A DNA stretch of 64,000 bases, taken from assembly GCF_028747205.1 (NCBI RefSeq), contig NZ_CP112880.1, positions 7,227,501-7,291,500 on the forward strand. The letters run 5' to 3'. Shown in pieces: positions 1 through 28,323 of this stretch. The stretch is from Streptomyces sp. CA-278952 (lineage in GTDB: Bacteria; Actinomycetota; Actinomycetes; Streptomycetales; Streptomycetaceae). The notes beneath the pieces are model-generated. The model made no database searches, was not told where the DNA came from, and saw nothing but the letters and a program-made list of their open reading frames with translations. A program made the translations under genes and the position numbers. Within the stretch, counting starts at the first letter, position 1, and every line of letters begins with the position of its first letter.

Positions 1-17154
<17,154 letters not shown>

Positions 17155-17169
17155 GCTGCACCTATGCCT

Positions 17170-20100
17170 TTAGCGCGAGAGTTCGTCGTCGAGGGCGTCG
17201 AACAAGTCGCCGTCGGAGAGGGATTCCAGGTCGTCGCCGACGTGGTCGGAGGAGTCCTGCACTGAGTTCCACTTGCGCAGCAGCGCTTCCAGACGGGCCG
17301 CGATGCGCGCGTGCGTTCTGCTGTCTCCGGTGAACGCGGACATCGCCGCGTCCATCCGGTCGGCGTCCTCCAGGATGCGGACGTCCAGAGCGGCCTCCTC
17401 GGGCACGAGGTGCGCCAAGAGGTGGTGGATGACCGCTTCCGGAGTGGGGTGATCGAAGATCAGCGTGGCGGACAGCCGCAGCCCGGTGATCCTGTTCAGC
17501 CGGTTGCGCAGTTCCACGGAGGTCAGCGAGTCGAACCCGAGGACCTTGAACTCCTCGGTGAGGTCGATCCCTTCGGGCTTCGCATGCCCGAGTACGGAGG
17601 CGACCTCGGCCCGCACCGCTTCTCCGAGCAGCTCCTGACGGCCCTGCTGTGACAGCGGGCCGAGCTGTCCGGGCCACGAAGCCGCCGCCGACGCGGCAGG
17701 AGCGAGGGACGCGCGGCGTGCGGGAACACGTACCAGTTCCCGCAGGACCGCCGGTACGTCGTCGGCCGACGACGTACCGGCGCGCAGCCTCCGCAGGTCC
17801 AGCGGCAGTGGTGCCACCAGCGCCTCCGTGCCACGCCACGAGGCGTCGAAGAGCTCCATGCCCTGCGCGCTGGGGAGTGCTCCGATGCCGGATCGCTCCA
17901 GCCGCTCCAGATCGGTGTGCCCCAGGTGCCCGGAGATCGCACTGGTCTCCTCCCAGAGTCCCCAGGCCAGTGAGGTGGCGGGCAGTCCGTGGGCTCTGCG
18001 GTGTTGGGCGAGGGCGTCGAGGAAGGAGTTGGCGGCGGCGTAGTTGGCCTGGCCGGCGTTGCCGAGGAGTCCGGCGACGGAGGAGTAGAGGACGAACGCG
18101 GACAGGTCGAGGTTCCGGGTCAGCTCGTGCAGGTGCCAGGCCGCGTCGACCTTGGGCCGTAGCACGGTGTGCAGCCGGGGCGCGGTGAGGGTTTCCAGTA
18201 CGGCGTCGTCGGTGATGCCCGCGGTGTGGACGACGGCGGTGAGGGGGTGCTGCGGTGGGACGGTGGACAGGAGGTGGGCGAGTGCGTCGCGGTCCGCGGT
18301 GTCGCAGGCGGTGATGGTCACCTGGGCGCCGAGTGCGGTGAGTTCGTCGTGCAGTGTGTCGGCGCCTGCGGCGGTGGGGCCGCTGCGGCTGGTCAGCAGC
18401 AGCCGGGTCACCCCGTGCCGGGTGACGAGGTGGCGTGCGAGCAGTGCGCCGAGCGTGCCGGTGCCACCGGTGATCAGGACCGTGCCCGCAGGGTCGGGGT
18501 CACTCGGCAGCATCAGCACGACCTTGCCGATGTGGCGGGCCTGGCTCAGGTGGCGGAACGCCTCCTGAGCCCGCCGGATGTCCCACACCGTGATCGGCAG
18601 GGTCTCCAGCACCCCGCCCTCGAACAGCTCCACCAGGGCGACCAGCATCTGCTGGATGCGGTCCGGGGACACCCGGGTCAGATCGAACGACTGGTAGGAC
18701 ACTCCGGGCAGCGACTCCGGGTCGCGGATGTCCGTCTTGCCCATCTCCAGGAACCGTCCGCCGGGTCGCAGCAGCCGCAGCGACGCGTCCACGAATTCGT
18801 TGGCCAGGGAGTTCAGTACGACGTCGAAGCCGCCCTCTCCCAGCTCCCGGCCGAAACTCCGCTCGAAGTCGAGGTCACGGGAGGAAGCGATGTGCCGGTC
18901 GTCCAGACCCAGCGCGCGCAGGGTGTCCCACTTGCCGGAACTCGCGGTGCCGAACACCTCCGCGCCCAGGTGGTGCGCCAGCTGTGTGGCAGCCATCCCG
19001 ACTCCGCCCGCCGCCGCGTGCACCAGCAGCCGTTCGCCCCGCCGCAGCGCCCCGAGGTCCATCAGCGCGTGGTAGGCCGTCAGGAATACGGCGGGCACCG
19101 AAGCCGCTCTGGCGAACGTCCAGCCGTCCGGCATCCGTACGAGCATCCTCGCGTCCGCGACCGCGACCGGCCCGAACGCACCGGACAGCAACCCCATCAC
19201 CCGATCGCCCGGCGCCAGTTCCCGCACGCCGGCCCCGACCTCGATGACCACGCCCGCACCCTCTATCCCGGGCGGGCCCGCCTCGCCGGGATAGAGGCCC
19301 AGCGCGTTCAGCGCGTCCCGGAAGTTCAGTCCGGCGGCGCGTACGGAGATCCGTACCTGCCCCGGCTCCAGCGGTGCGGACGAGGCCGAGTGCGCGGTGA
19401 GCGTCAGACGGTCCAGCGAGCCGTCGGGCGACACCTCCATACGCCAGGCGGGCTCGCCCTCGGGCGCCGCGAGCAGTCCTCTGGTGACGTGCCTGGTCAG
19501 CCGGGCGGCGCTGACCGTCGCGCCTCGCAGGGCGAGTTGGGGCTCGCCGCTGTGGAGCACCGCGGACAGTGCCGTGCGCAGCAGCCCCGGCCGACCGGCG
19601 AGCCTGCGGTGGTCGTCGACGTCGAGCAGGACGAAGCGGCCCGGGTGTTCGTTCTGCGCCGCACGCAGCAGCCCCCACAGCGCGGACATCGCCACGTCGG
19701 TGACGCCCTCGCCGTCGCCGACCGCCGTCGCCCCCCGCGTGAGCACGACCAGCCGCGAACCGGTCACCGGCGACGCCGAGGCCAGCCACTGCTGAACGAG
19801 CCCCAGCACCCGCCGCGTCGCGGCGTGCGCGTCGGCGACCACCCCGGCGTCCGGGTCGCGCAGGCAGGGCACGAGTACGGCCGAGGGAACGACGGCGCCC
19901 TCCTCGAGGGATCGCTCCAGGGCGGCGAGGTCGCGATGGGCGACCGCGCCCGTGGCGACCAGGAAGTCGGAGCCGATGACGGCCACGGCCTCCGCTCCCG
20001 TACCCGGCGGACCGAAGGCGTCGGCGGCATCGTCCGCATCGGCGGCGTCGAACCCTGAGATCTCGCTCCAGCCCAGCCGGAACAGCGACTTGTGGTCGCG

Positions 20101-23100
20101 GGCCGCACCGGAGGCGGTGGTGGGAGTGAAGGCGCGCAGGGTCAGCGACGCCACCTCGGCGATCACCGCGCCGGAGGGGTCCGCGAGCACGACCGACACC
20201 GCGTCCGGGCCGGCCGGCCGCAGGCGCGCCCTGGCCACGGTGGCCCCCGTGGCCCACACACTCACTCCGGCCCAGACGAACGGCAACCGCATCTCCTTGG
20301 CATCCAGCACCAGCAGGTGCAGGGCGGCGTCCAGGAGTGCGGGGTGGATGCCGTAGCCGGTGGTGTCGAGACCGTCGGGGAGGCAGAGATCCGCGTAGAC
20401 GTCCTCACCGTCGCGCCAGGCGGCGGTGACTCCCTGGAAGGCGGGGCCGTACCGGTAGCCGCCTTCCGTGAGGTCGGCGTAGAGCCTGCGCGTGTCCACC
20501 GCGTTCGCGCCGTCGGGCAGCCGCACCTCGGGCAACGGCGGCCGGTCGGGTGTGCCACCGCTGGTCAGCACACCGGAGGCATGCAGGGTCCAGGCGCTCT
20601 CCAGGGGCCCCTGCGGATCGTCGCCGGAGGTACGGGAATGGATCGCCACCGCCCATCCGCCGTCCTCCAGGGGCTCGGTCTCCACATGGAGGTTGACGTC
20701 CGCGTCGGGGGCCAGGACGAGGGGTGCCGCCAGGGTGAGTTCCTCCACCCGGTCGGCGCCGACCCGGCCGCTGACCTCCGTCGCCAGGTCGACGAGTGCG
20801 GTGCCGGGCAGCAGTACCGAGTCGCCGATGGTGTGATCGGCGAGCCAGGGATGCGTACGCAGGGAGATCCGGCCTGTCAGCAGCCACCCCCGCCCGTCGG
20901 GGCGGGGTGCCGCGGCGCCCAGCAGAGGGTGCTCCACACCGTCGAGCCCGGACGAGGACACGTCGGGAGCGGGGGATTCCTCCAGCCAGTAGGAGTCCCG
21001 CTGGAACGCGTAGGTGGGCAGGTCCGTCCGGGAGGCTCCGGGGAAGACGGCCGACGGATCGAGCGCCGCGCCCTGCGCCATGGCGTGCGCGAGCACCGCC
21101 GCCACCGTCTGCCCCTCCTCGTGCGGGGCACGCAGGGAGGGCACGGCGACGATGTCCCGTTCCCCGGCCGCACCGGTGTCGCTCAGGCAGACCTGAACCA
21201 TGCCGGTCAGCACGCCGTCGGGCCCCAGCTCGACGAACACGGTCGCGCCCTGCTCGACCAGCGTCGCGACTCCGTCGCCGAACCGCACCGGTCGGCGCAT
21301 GTGCGTCACCCAGTAGTCGGGCGACCGCAGTTGGCCGGTGGTGGCGAGGCGGCCCGTCACGTTCGATACGACCGCGATGCCCGGCTCCTCGAACCGCAGA
21401 TACTGAAGAACCTCGCCGAACTCCGTCAACGCACTGTCCATGTGCGCCGAGTGGAAGGCGTGGCTGACCTGGAGCCGCTTGGTCTTGCGGCCCGCGCCGG
21501 CGAAGTGTGCCGAGACCTCGTCGGCGGCGTCCGCGTCGCCGGAGACGACCACCGACTGCGGGCCGTTGACGGCGGCTACCGAGAGTCGTCCTTCGTACGT
21601 CGCGAGGGCACTCAGTACCTCGTCCTCGGTCGCCTGTACGGCGACCATCGCACCGTCGTCCCGTGCGGCTTCCATCAACCGGCCCCTTGCCACCACCAGT
21701 ACGGCGGCGTCCGCCAGGGCGAGGACACCGGACACATGGGCGGCCGTCACCTCGCCGATGGAGTGGCCGAGCAGCAGATCGGGGCGCAGACCGTAGTGCT
21801 CCATCAGCCGGAACAGAGCCGTCTCGACCGCGAACAGGGACGCCTGCGCGTAGAGCGTCCGGTTCAGCAGCCCGGCGTCCGTTCCGAAGACCACGTCGCG
21901 CAACGCACGCGGGAGCCCGGCGTCGTCCAGCTCCCCGCACACCGCGTCGAACGCCTCGGCGAACACCGGTGAGGACGCGTACAACTCCCGGCCCATGTGC
22001 AGCCGTTGTGCACCCTGGCCGGTGAACAGGAACGCGACCTTGGGGGCTGCCTTCCCTGACGCGGAGGCGGACCGGATCAGGCCGGGGTGCGGTGTGTCGT
22101 CGGCGAGTGCGCGGAGTGCGCTGTGGTGGTCGTGGGTGGTGAGGAGGGCGCGGTGGGCGAAGCGGGTGCGGCCGGTGGCGAGGGTGTGCGCGATGTCGGC
22201 GGGGCGGGTCTCGGGGTGGGCCGTGAGGTGGGCGGCGAGCCGGGCGGCCTGGTCCTGGAGGGCTTGTGGGGTCTTGGCCGAGAGGATCCAGGGAGCGGGC
22301 GGGGCGGAGTCGGGGTCGAGCAGGTGGCCGGAGTCGGCGCCGGGGGTGGCCTGCTCGGTCTGCTCGGGCTCGGGTTCGCCCTGTTCGAGGATGAGGTGTG
22401 CGTTGGTGCCGCTGATGCCGAAGGAGGAGATGCCTGCTCGTCGGGGCCGGTTCTGGTCGGGCCAGGGGAGGGGGTCGGTGAGGAGTTCGAGTTGTCCTTG
22501 GGTCCAGTCGATCTTTGTGGTGGGCTGGTCGACGTGGAGGGTCCGGGGGAGGGTGGCGTGTTCCATCGCTTTGATCATTTTGATGACGCCGCCGACGCCT
22601 GCGGCGGCTTGGGTGTGGCCGATGTTCGATTTGAGTGAGCCGAGGTAGACGGGGGTGTCCGTGGTTCGTTCCTGGCCGTAGGTGTTGAGGAGGGCCTGGG
22701 CTTCGATGGGGTCGCCGAGGGTGGTGCCGGTGCCGTGGGCTTCGATGGCGTCGATGTCGGCGGGCAGGAGGTTGGCGTCGGTGAGTGCGGTGCGGATGAC
22801 GCGTTCCTGGGAGGGGCCGTGGGGTGCGGTGAGGCCGTTGCTGGCGCCGTCCTGGTTGGTGGCGGTGCCGCGGATGAGGGCCAGGATCCGGTGTCCGTTG
22901 GCTTGTGCTCGTGAGAGGGGTTCGAGGAGGAGCAGGCCGCTGCCTTCGGCGAAGCCGGTGCCGTGTGCGGATTGGGCGAAGGCGCGGCAGCGTCCGTCCG
23001 CCGACAGCCCGCGTCGGCGGCTGAATTCGATCAGGGTCCGGGGGGTGGCCATGACGGTCGCGCCGCCGGCCAGTGCCATGGTGCACTCGCCCCTGCGGAG

Positions 23101-26100
23101 CGATTGGACCGCCAGGTGGATGGCCACCAGGGACGAGGAGCAGGCGGTGTCCACGGAGACCGCCGGGCCCTCCAGGCCCAGCGTGTAGGAGATACGCCCC
23201 GACGCCACACTGCCCTCGTTGCCGGTGAGGAGGTGCCCCTCGAGTTCGACGGGAACGTGCCGGGGCGCATAGCCGCCCTGCATCAGGCCGGTGAAGACTC
23301 CGGTGTCGCTGCCGCGCAGCGAGGTGGGGTCGATCCCTGCCCGCTCGACCGCCTCCCACGCGTTCTCCAGCAGCAACCGCTGCTGCGGATCCATCGCCGC
23401 GGCCTCCACCGGGCTGATCCCGAAGAACCCCGCGTCGAAACGGTCCGCCTCGTGCAGGAAACCACCACCCGACGCGTACACCTTCCCGGTCCGCGACGGG
23501 TCGGGGTCAGCGTCGTACAACTCCTCCAGGTCCCACCCGCGCCCCGTCGGGAACCCCGACACCGCGTCCCGGCCCTCGCGCACCAACTCCCACAAGTCCT
23601 CCGGAGACTCCACACCCCCAGGGAACCGGCACGCCATCCCCACCACCGCAACCGGCTCGGCGTCGTCGGTCGGCCCGGGCGTCTCGGCTGCTGCGTCCCG
23701 GGTGCCGCCGCCGGCCTCGATGCGCAGCCGCTCCGCGAGCCGGGCGGGCGTCGGATGGTTGAAGATCAGGGTGGGGGAGAGGGACAAGCCGGTCGCGGCG
23801 CTCAGCCGCTCAAGGAACTGGACCGCGCCCAGGGAGTCGAAGCCCAGGTCCTTGAACGTCCGGGAGACATCCACGGATTGTGCACCGGCGTGCCCCAGCA
23901 CGGCCGCGGCCTCCGTCCGTACGCGCGCGAGCAGCTCCTCCTCGCTCATCGCCCGCACCCGACGGCCGTACTCCGAGGTGTCGCTTCCCGGCTCCGCCCC
24001 GGAGTCCGGGTGGGCCGACGGCGCGGGCGCCGTGCGGACCTGTTCGTGTCGCCAGTTCGCCAGTGCGGGCAGCACGTTCCGCAGCGCGGTCTGCTGCTCG
24101 TGGTCCATGCCGAGCGTGTCGGCCAGCGCGGTGACGTCGGCGCGCTCCACCGCCTCCCAGAAGGGCAGCTCGGCGGAGGGGGTGGCGGTGCCGCTCGGCA
24201 GCCAGTACGGCTGCCGCTGGAAGCGGTACGTCGGCAGAGCGACCTTGCGCGTGGGGCGTCCGGCGAACGCCGCACGCCAGTCCACCTCCACACCGTGCAC
24301 ATGGAGCTGTGCCAGGGACGTCAGCAGTCGGCGCCGGCCGCCTTCGTCGCGCCGCAGCGTGCCGACGACCGTCGCCCGCGACGGCTGTCCGGCCGGTGCC
24401 GGCCGACCGGCACCGGTGTCGGCCAGAGTCTGCTGGAGGGCCGGAGTGAGCACAGGGTGCGGGCTGACTTCGACGAAGGTGTGATGCCCGTGCTCGACCA
24501 GCGCCCGGGTCGTGGTCTCCAGCTGTACGGTCCGGCGCAGGCTCTCGTACCAGTACTCGCCGGTCAGCTCCGACGTGTCCATGGCCGCGGCGCGCACGGG
24601 AGAGTAGAACGTGAGTGCGCCGTCACAGGGGACGATGTCGGCGAGGTCCGCCAGGAGTTCGTCGCGGAGCACCTCCACATCGGCGGAGTGCGAGGCGTAG
24701 TCGACCGGGATCATGCGTGCCCAGACGCCCTCGGTCTCGTAGGCCGCCACCAGTTCCTCGACGTCGCGCGGGGCCCCGGAGACCACCGTGGAGGAGGGGC
24801 CGTTGACGGCCGCTATCTCGACCCGCGAGGAGTCGGCACCCGCTGCGGACGCCCGGTCCGCCAGCCGTGCCCGTACCTGATCCACCGGCAGCGAGAGGGT
24901 GGCCATGGCACCGCTGCCGGCCAGTCGTCCCAGCGCCTTGCTGCGCAGGGCCACCACCTTCGCCGAGTCCTCCAGGGACAGTGCGCCGGCGACGTGCGCG
25001 GCTGCGATCTCGCCCTGGGAGTGGCCTACGACCGCATCCGGGCGGATGCCGAACGATCGCCACACGTCGCTCAGCGCGACCATGACGGCCCACAGGGCCG
25101 GTTGCACCACGTCGACGCGTTCCAGCGGCGGAGCGCCCGGCGCCCCGATCAGCACCTCGCGCAACGACCAGTCCACAAACGGTGCCAACGCACGCTCGCA
25201 CAGGGCGATCCGCTCCCGGAACGCGGGCGAGGAAGCCAGGAGTTCCCGCGCCATGCCGGGCCACTGCGAGCCCTGCCCGGGGAAGACGAACACGGTCTTG
25301 CCGGTGTCCCGGACGATGCCCTGGACGAGCGCCGCGTCGGAGGTGTCCGCGGCGATGGCGGCCAGCGCGCGGCCGCACTCGGCACGGTCGGCGGCCAGGA
25401 CCACGGCGCGGTGCTCCCACCCGGCGCGCGTGGTGGCGAGCGCGTGGGCGGTGTCGGCCGGGAGGAGGCCGGGGGCAGCGGTGAACTCCCGCAGCCGCTC
25501 CGCCTGCGCGCGCAGTGCCGGAGCGGTCCGCCCCGAGAGGACCCAGGGCAGAACGCCGTCGGCCCCTTCCCCTTCCTCGGCGCCCGCGGCACCGTCCGGT
25601 GCGTTGCTCCCGTCGCGGGCCGCCGCCGGGGCCTCGGCCACCACCACATGGCAGTTGGTGCCGCCCATGCCGAATGAACTCACCCCGGCGACCAGCGGTC
25701 CCTCGGCGGCCGGCCACTCCTCGGAATGCGTCAGCACCCGCATGTTCCACTCGTCGAGCGGGATGTCGGGGTGCGGTGTCTCGAAGTTGAGGCTCGGCAC
25801 GAGTCGACGGTGCTGGAGGCACAACGCCGTCTTCACCAGGCCGACCACTCCTGCGGCTGCTTCGAGATGGCCCACATTGGTCTTGACCGAGCCCACGAGC
25901 AGGGGGCGTTCGCACGTTCGTGCGCTTCCGATCACCTCTCCCAGCGCCGCCGCTTCCACGGGGTCGCCGACCTTGGTACCGGTGCCGTGCAGTTCCACGT
26001 ACCGCACCTGGCTGGGTCCGATGCCGGCACGCTGCTGGGCGAGCCGCAGCACCTCTTCCTGCGCGGACTGACGGGGGACCGTGAGCCCGCTGCCACCGCC

Positions 26101-26994
26101 GTCGTTGTTCAGGGCACTGCCCCGTATGACGCAGTACACCCGGTCGCCGTCCGCCAGGGCCCGCGAGAGCGGCTTGAGCACGACGATCGCCCCGCCCTCG
26201 CCGCGCACGTATCCGTTCGCTCGCGCGTCGAAGGTGTGGCACCGGCCGTCGGGAGAGAGAGCGCCGAGCCCGGCCATGCCGTAGGCGGACTCGGGTACGA
26301 GGTTGAGGTGCACGCCACCGGCCAGGGCCAGCGTCGACTCGCCACTGCGCAGGCTCCCGCAGGCCATGTGGACGGTGGCCAGCGACGAGGCCTGGCCCGC
26401 GTCGACGGTCAGGCTCGGCCCGCTCAGCCCGAGCAGGTAGGAGAGGCGATTGGCGATGATGCCCCGCTGGGTTCCCGCGACCGCGTGCGGAGTCCGCGCC
26501 GCCAGGCCCGAACGGTCCAGCAGCAGGGAGTAGTCGTGGGAGGCGGCCCCGATGAACACTCCGGTCCTGCCCTCGTGCCACTCCCCGGACACGATCCCGG
26601 AGTCCTCCAGCGCCTCCCAGCCCAGCTCCAGGGCGAGCCGTTGCTGGGGGTCCATCGCGGCGGCCTCTCGCGGGGAGATACCGAAGAACTCCGCGTCGAA
26701 TTGCTCGACGCCGGCCAGGAATCCGCCGAGCCGCGCACTGTGGAGCTGCTGCCGGGTCCAGCCGCCGGGCACCTCCGGGGAATCGGCCTCCGGGTAACCG
26801 CGCGAAGCGGGAACCTCACAGATCGCGTTCCCGCCCCGGGACAACAGGTGCCACAGCTCCCCGGGGTCGGCGGCCTGCGGCAGTCGACACGACATTCCGA
26901 CCACCGCGATGGGGATGTCCGGGGTCACGAGGCGGTCAGGAGTCGCATCAGAGTCCTGTGGGCGCGATCCGGTCACACCGTGCAGTTCACTCAT
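17170..26994 (-). CDS. Type I modular PKS, loading module plus extension module 1
   Basis: A 3274-aa polyketide synthase that begins acyl-chain assembly. Approximate residues: KSQ 28-455 with Gln replacing the active-site Cys (VDAGQASSL near 196), AT with GHSQGE (661) and YASH (768) pointing to methylmalonyl-CoA, ACP (GFDSL near 1050); then KS (DTACSSSL near 1281), AT with GHSIGE (1744) and HAFH (malonyl-type), DH (His near 2056, [10 protein letters not shown] later), ER (HAAAGGVG near 2661), KR (from 2836, Asp-containing TDD segment of the B type) and ACP (GFDSL near 3155). The C-terminus is an acidic docking tail that fits the N-terminal coiled coil of the next protein. KSQ plus methylmalonyl AT predicts a propionyl starter; the second module adds a fully reduced two-carbon unit. 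The ATG has an AAGGGA ribosome site 6-7 bases upstream. First gene of the main biosynthetic operon, divergent from lspA. Confidence 0.95.
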   Translation of the reverse strand: MSELHGVTGSRPQDSDATPDRLVTPDIPIAVVGMSCRLPQAADPGELWHLLSRGGNAICEVPASRGYPEADSPEVPGGWTRQQLHSARLGGFLAGVEQFDAEFFGISPREAAAMDPQQRLALELGWEALEDSGIVSGEWHEGRTGVFIGAASHDYSLLLDRSGLAARTPHAVAGTQRGIIANRLSYLLGLSGPSLTVDAGQASSLATVHMACGSLRSGESTLALAGGVHLNLVPESAYGMAGLGALSPDGRCHTFDARANGYVRGEGGAIVVLKPLSRALADGDRVYCVIRGSALNNDGGGSGLTVPRQSAQEEVLRLAQQRAGIGPSQVRYVELHGTGTKVGDPVEAAALGEVIGSARTCERPLLVGSVKTNVGHLEAAAGVVGLVKTALCLQHRRLVPSLNFETPHPDIPLDEWNMRVLTHSEEWPAAEGPLVAGVSSFGMGGTNCHVVVAEAPAAARDGSNAPDGAAGAEEGEGADGVLPWVLSGRTAPALRAQAERLREFTAAPGLLPADTAHALATTRAGWEHRAVVLAADRAECGRALAAIAADTSDAALVQGIVRDTGKTVFVFPGQGSQWPGMARELLASSPAFRERIALCERALAPFVDWSLREVLIGAPGAPPLERVDVVQPALWAVMVALSDVWRSFGIRPDAVVGHSQGEIAAAHVAGALSLEDSAKVVALRSKALGRLAGSGAMATLSLPVDQVRARLADRASAAGADSSRVEIAAVNGPSSTVVSGAPRDVEELVAAYETEGVWARMIPVDYASHSADVEVLRDELLADLADIVPCDGALTFYSPVRAAAMDTSELTGEYWYESLRRTVQLETTTRALVEHGHHTFVEVSPHPVLTPALQQTLADTGAGRPAPAGQPSRATVVGTLRRDEGGRRRLLTSLAQLHVHGVEVDWRAAFAGRPTRKVALPTYRFQRQPYWLPSGTATPSAELPFWEAVERADVTALADTLGMDHEQQTALRNVLPALANWRHEQVRTAPAPSAHPDSGAEPGSDTSEYGRRVRAMSEEELLARVRTEAAAVLGHAGAQSVDVSRTFKDLGFDSLGAVQFLERLSAATGLSLSPTLIFNHPTPARLAERLRIEAGGGTRDAAAETPGPTDDAEPVAVVGMACRFPGGVESPEDLWELVREGRDAVSGFPTGRGWDLEELYDADPDPSRTGKVYASGGGFLHEADRFDAGFFGISPVEAAAMDPQQRLLLENAWEAVERAGIDPTSLRGSDTGVFTGLMQGGYAPRHVPVELEGHLLTGNEGSVASGRISYTLGLEGPAVSVDTACSSSLVAIHLAVQSLRRGECTMALAGGATVMATPRTLIEFSRRRGLSADGRCRAFAQSAHGTGFAEGSGLLLLEPLSRAQANGHRILALIRGTATNQDGASNGLTAPHGPSQERVIRTALTDANLLPADIDAIEAHGTGTTLGDPIEAQALLNTYGQERTTDTPVYLGSLKSNIGHTQAAAGVGGVIKMIKAMEHATLPRTLHVDQPTTKIDWTQGQLELLTDPLPWPDQNRPRRAGISSFGISGTNAHLILEQGEPEPEQTEQATPGADSGHLLDPDSAPPAPWILSAKTPQALQDQAARLAAHLTAHPETRPADIAHTLATGRTRFAHRALLTTHDHHSALRALADDTPHPGLIRSASASGKAAPKVAFLFTGQGAQRLHMGRELYASSPVFAEAFDAVCGELDDAGLPRALRDVVFGTDAGLLNRTLYAQASLFAVETALFRLMEHYGLRPDLLLGHSIGEVTAAHVSGVLALADAAVLVVARGRLMEAARDDGAMVAVQATEDEVLSALATYEGRLSVAAVNGPQSVVVSGDADAADEVSAHFAGAGRKTKRLQVSHAFHSAHMDSALTEFGEVLQYLRFEEPGIAVVSNVTGRLATTGQLRSPDYWVTHMRRPVRFGDGVATLVEQGATVFVELGPDGVLTGMVQVCLSDTGAAGERDIVAVPSLRAPHEEGQTVAAVLAHAMAQGAALDPSAVFPGASRTDLPTYAFQRDSYWLEESPAPDVSSSGLDGVEHPLLGAAAPRPDGRGWLLTGRISLRTHPWLADHTIGDSVLLPGTALVDLATEVSGRVGADRVEELTLAAPLVLAPDADVNLHVETEPLEDGGWAVAIHSRTSGDDPQGPLESAWTLHASGVLTSGGTPDRPPLPEVRLPDGANAVDTRRLYADLTEGGYRYGPAFQGVTAAWRDGEDVYADLCLPDGLDTTGYGIHPALLDAALHLLVLDAKEMRLPFVWAGVSVWATGATVARARLRPAGPDAVSVVLADPSGAVIAEVASLTLRAFTPTTASGAARDHKSLFRLGWSEISGFDAADADDAADAFGPPGTGAEAVAVIGSDFLVATGAVAHRDLAALERSLEEGAVVPSAVLVPCLRDPDAGVVADAHAATRRVLGLVQQWLASASPVTGSRLVVLTRGATAVGDGEGVTDVAMSALWGLLRAAQNEHPGRFVLLDVDDHRRLAGRPGLLRTALSAVLHSGEPQLALRGATVSAARLTRHVTRGLLAAPEGEPAWRMEVSPDGSLDRLTLTAHSASSAPLEPGQVRISVRAAGLNFRDALNALGLYPGEAGPPGIEGAGVVIEVGAGVRELAPGDRVMGLLSGAFGPVAVADARMLVRMPDGWTFARAASVPAVFLTAYHALMDLGALRRGERLLVHAAAGGVGMAATQLAHHLGAEVFGTASSGKWDTLRALGLDDRHIASSRDLDFERSFGRELGEGGFDVVLNSLANEFVDASLRLLRPGGRFLEMGKTDIRDPESLPGVSYQSFDLTRVSPDRIQQMLVALVELFEGGVLETLPITVWDIRRAQEAFRHLSQARHIGKVVLMLPSDPDPAGTVLITGGTGTLGALLARHLVTRHGVTRLLLTSRSGPTAAGADTLHDELTALGAQVTITACDTADRDALAHLLSTVPPQHPLTAVVHTAGITDDAVLETLTAPRLHTVLRPKVDAAWHLHELTRNLDLSAFVLYSSVAGLLGNAGQANYAAANSFLDALAQHRRAHGLPATSLAWGLWEETSAISGHLGHTDLERLERSGIGALPSAQGMELFDASWRGTEALVAPLPLDLRRLRAGTSSADDVPAVLRELVRVPARRASLAPAASAAASWPGQLGPLSQQGRQELLGEAVRAEVASVLGHAKPEGIDLTEEFKVLGFDSLTSVELRNRLNRITGLRLSATLIFDHPTPEAVIHHLLAHLVPEEAALDVRILEDADRMDAAMSAFTGDSRTHARIAARLEALLRKWNSVQDSSDHVGDDLESLSDGDLFDALDDELSR
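17951..18494. repeat. KR-coding repeat, copy in the first PKS
   Basis: Partner of the 12314-12857 copy, in direct orientation 5637 bases away. It encodes the KR of extension module 1. Both copies therefore carry the same B-type stereochemical residues and should set the same hydroxyl configuration. Confidence 0.9.
22078..23657. repeat. KS-coding repeat, copy in the first PKS
   Basis: Partner of the 15484-17051 repeat, encoding the ketosynthase of extension module 1. The two KS domains are almost the same protein except for the patch corresponding to 23211-23282 and the Ala/Pro-rich linker near 22310-22370. Confidence 0.88.
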
Positions 26995-27627
26995 TACGTC
27001 CCTTTTCAGTCTGGAGATGCACGGGTGGCCGCACGTCCGTGCCCCATCGGATGCCTGATGTGGCTACAGCACGGTCCTGGGGCACGCGAAGTGAACTGCG
27101 TCTGACCGGCATGCCCCCCGTGCCGACCGACTGCGCTCGATAGCTCGCCCCGGGGGGAGAGAATCGTGCCAGGTGGAGGGTGCTCCGCATATGCTGATCC
27201 TGACCCGGACGACACTGCCACGCCGCCCCCTGCTCCGGGCAAGGGTTGACGGGCCGCAAGAGGAAGGATTCAGCCAGTTGCACAGGTTGCCGGAAAAATC
27301 GTGCCAAGAACTTGAATATGCCCTGCCCTCTCGCTCTTTGGCCCCCCGGGCTCTGCTTCGTGAGGAACTGTTTATCCGAATTGAACCTTTTCCGCACCGA
27401 GTGACGGCATCCGGATCTTGTCGGAAAGCGATTCCCACGATTCACGCCACAGGAAGATGCGCCACACGGCAGGGCGAGTCGACGGGCAGAGGTGGAATTT
27501 CCTGCGAGTCACGTCGGCTTGCTGTACTCTGCATCGACGCCTGCGACCCCCTGCCGAGAAACAAGTGACCGTGCGACAGAAGAAGTCAGACAGCAGGGAC
27601 GGGCGGAGCCTCGGGAGCGAGGGGAGG
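26995..27627. promoter_or_regulatory. Divergent intergenic region between PKS operon and lspA
   Basis: About 630 bases separate the minus-strand PKS start from the likely lspA start, so promoters for both directions must lie here. The half nearest lspA (about 27280-27540) is less GC-rich than the surrounding genes. An AAGGGA ribosome site precedes the PKS ATG. I could not fix promoter hexamers or an operator, and see no convincing small gene. Confidence 0.5.
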
Positions 27628-28149
27628 GTGAGTGAATTGAGGAATCGACATTTTGGCCTCATTGCTACCTTGGCGGCAGTAGCGCTCATTGCGGATCTGA
27701 TCACCAAGCAGATCGCTTTGGCGCATTTCTCCCTCGCGGAGCCGGTAAGCACCCTCGGTGGGTTCCTGAAGTTCACCCGAGTTTCCAACTCGGGGGCCGC
27801 CTTCTCCCTCGGTGAAGACACGACATGGCTGTTCAGTACAGCCAAACTCGTCGTCATCATCGTTATTCTCTGGATTTCCCGCCGCGTACGTGTCCCCATC
27901 TGGGCCGTGATCTTCGGTCTTGTGGTAGGTGGCGCGTCCGGAAACCTGGTGGACCGCGTATTCCGCCCGCCGTCCCCCTTCCAGGGCGAAGTCATCGACT
28001 GGATCCAGCTTCCCAACTGGCCCGTTTTCAACATCGCCGACATGGCCGTGGTCTGCGGTGGCGCGCTGGCGGTATGGGCCAGCTTCCGCGGTATCAACCT
28101 GGACGGCTCGATCGAGACGAAGCCGGCCGAGGAGGAGAAAAAGGGCTGA
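27628..28149 (+). CDS. lspA: Signal peptidase II (LspA) paralogue, probable self-resistance
   Basis: Lipoprotein signal peptidase, an aspartyl protease of the cytoplasmic membrane that cuts prolipoproteins before the lipidated Cys. Four hydrophobic segments are visible, with the family motifs in order: Asp and Lys in IADLITKQ of the first segment, NSGAAFSLG, GNLVDRV and FNIADMA; the last two carry the catalytic Asp pair. The frame stays open upstream to a TTG at 27418, but the GTG at 27628 gives a normal 173-aa protein starting just before the first membrane segment; GTGs at 27565 and 27571 are alternatives. It is divergent from the PKS and convergent with an NRPS gene, not in a housekeeping context. 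Globomycin and myxovirescin both target LspA, so a spare copy here most likely protects the producer. I see no obvious resistance substitution; extra dosage or subtle changes are both possible. Confidence 0.93.
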   Translation: MSELRNRHFGLIATLAAVALIADLITKQIALAHFSLAEPVSTLGGFLKFTRVSNSGAAFSLGEDTTWLFSTAKLVVIIVILWISRRVRVPIWAVIFGLVVGGASGNLVDRVFRPPSPFQGEVIDWIQLPNWPVFNIADMAVVCGGALAVWASFRGINLDGSIETKPAEEEKKG

Positions 28150-28323
28150 CCCGAGCCCAACGGGGGCGGGACGAGGGGCGCCCCGGGAGCGACGCCGAAA
28201 TGGCCATGTAGGCAGCTCCGTTCGGGCTCCTTGGCTGCGGGCTCCTCAAGGCGACGGCGGGCGGCCGGCTGCCGCTTCCCGCGGACGAGGCGGGCGCGAG
28301 GAGTACCGGACCTGTCCGGCGGA

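Noticed and set aside
27418..27627. N-terminal extension of the lspA frame from a TTG
   Set aside because: It is Arg/Ser-rich with no membrane segment or signal. Signal peptidase II begins just before its first membrane helix, which the GTG at 27628 provides.
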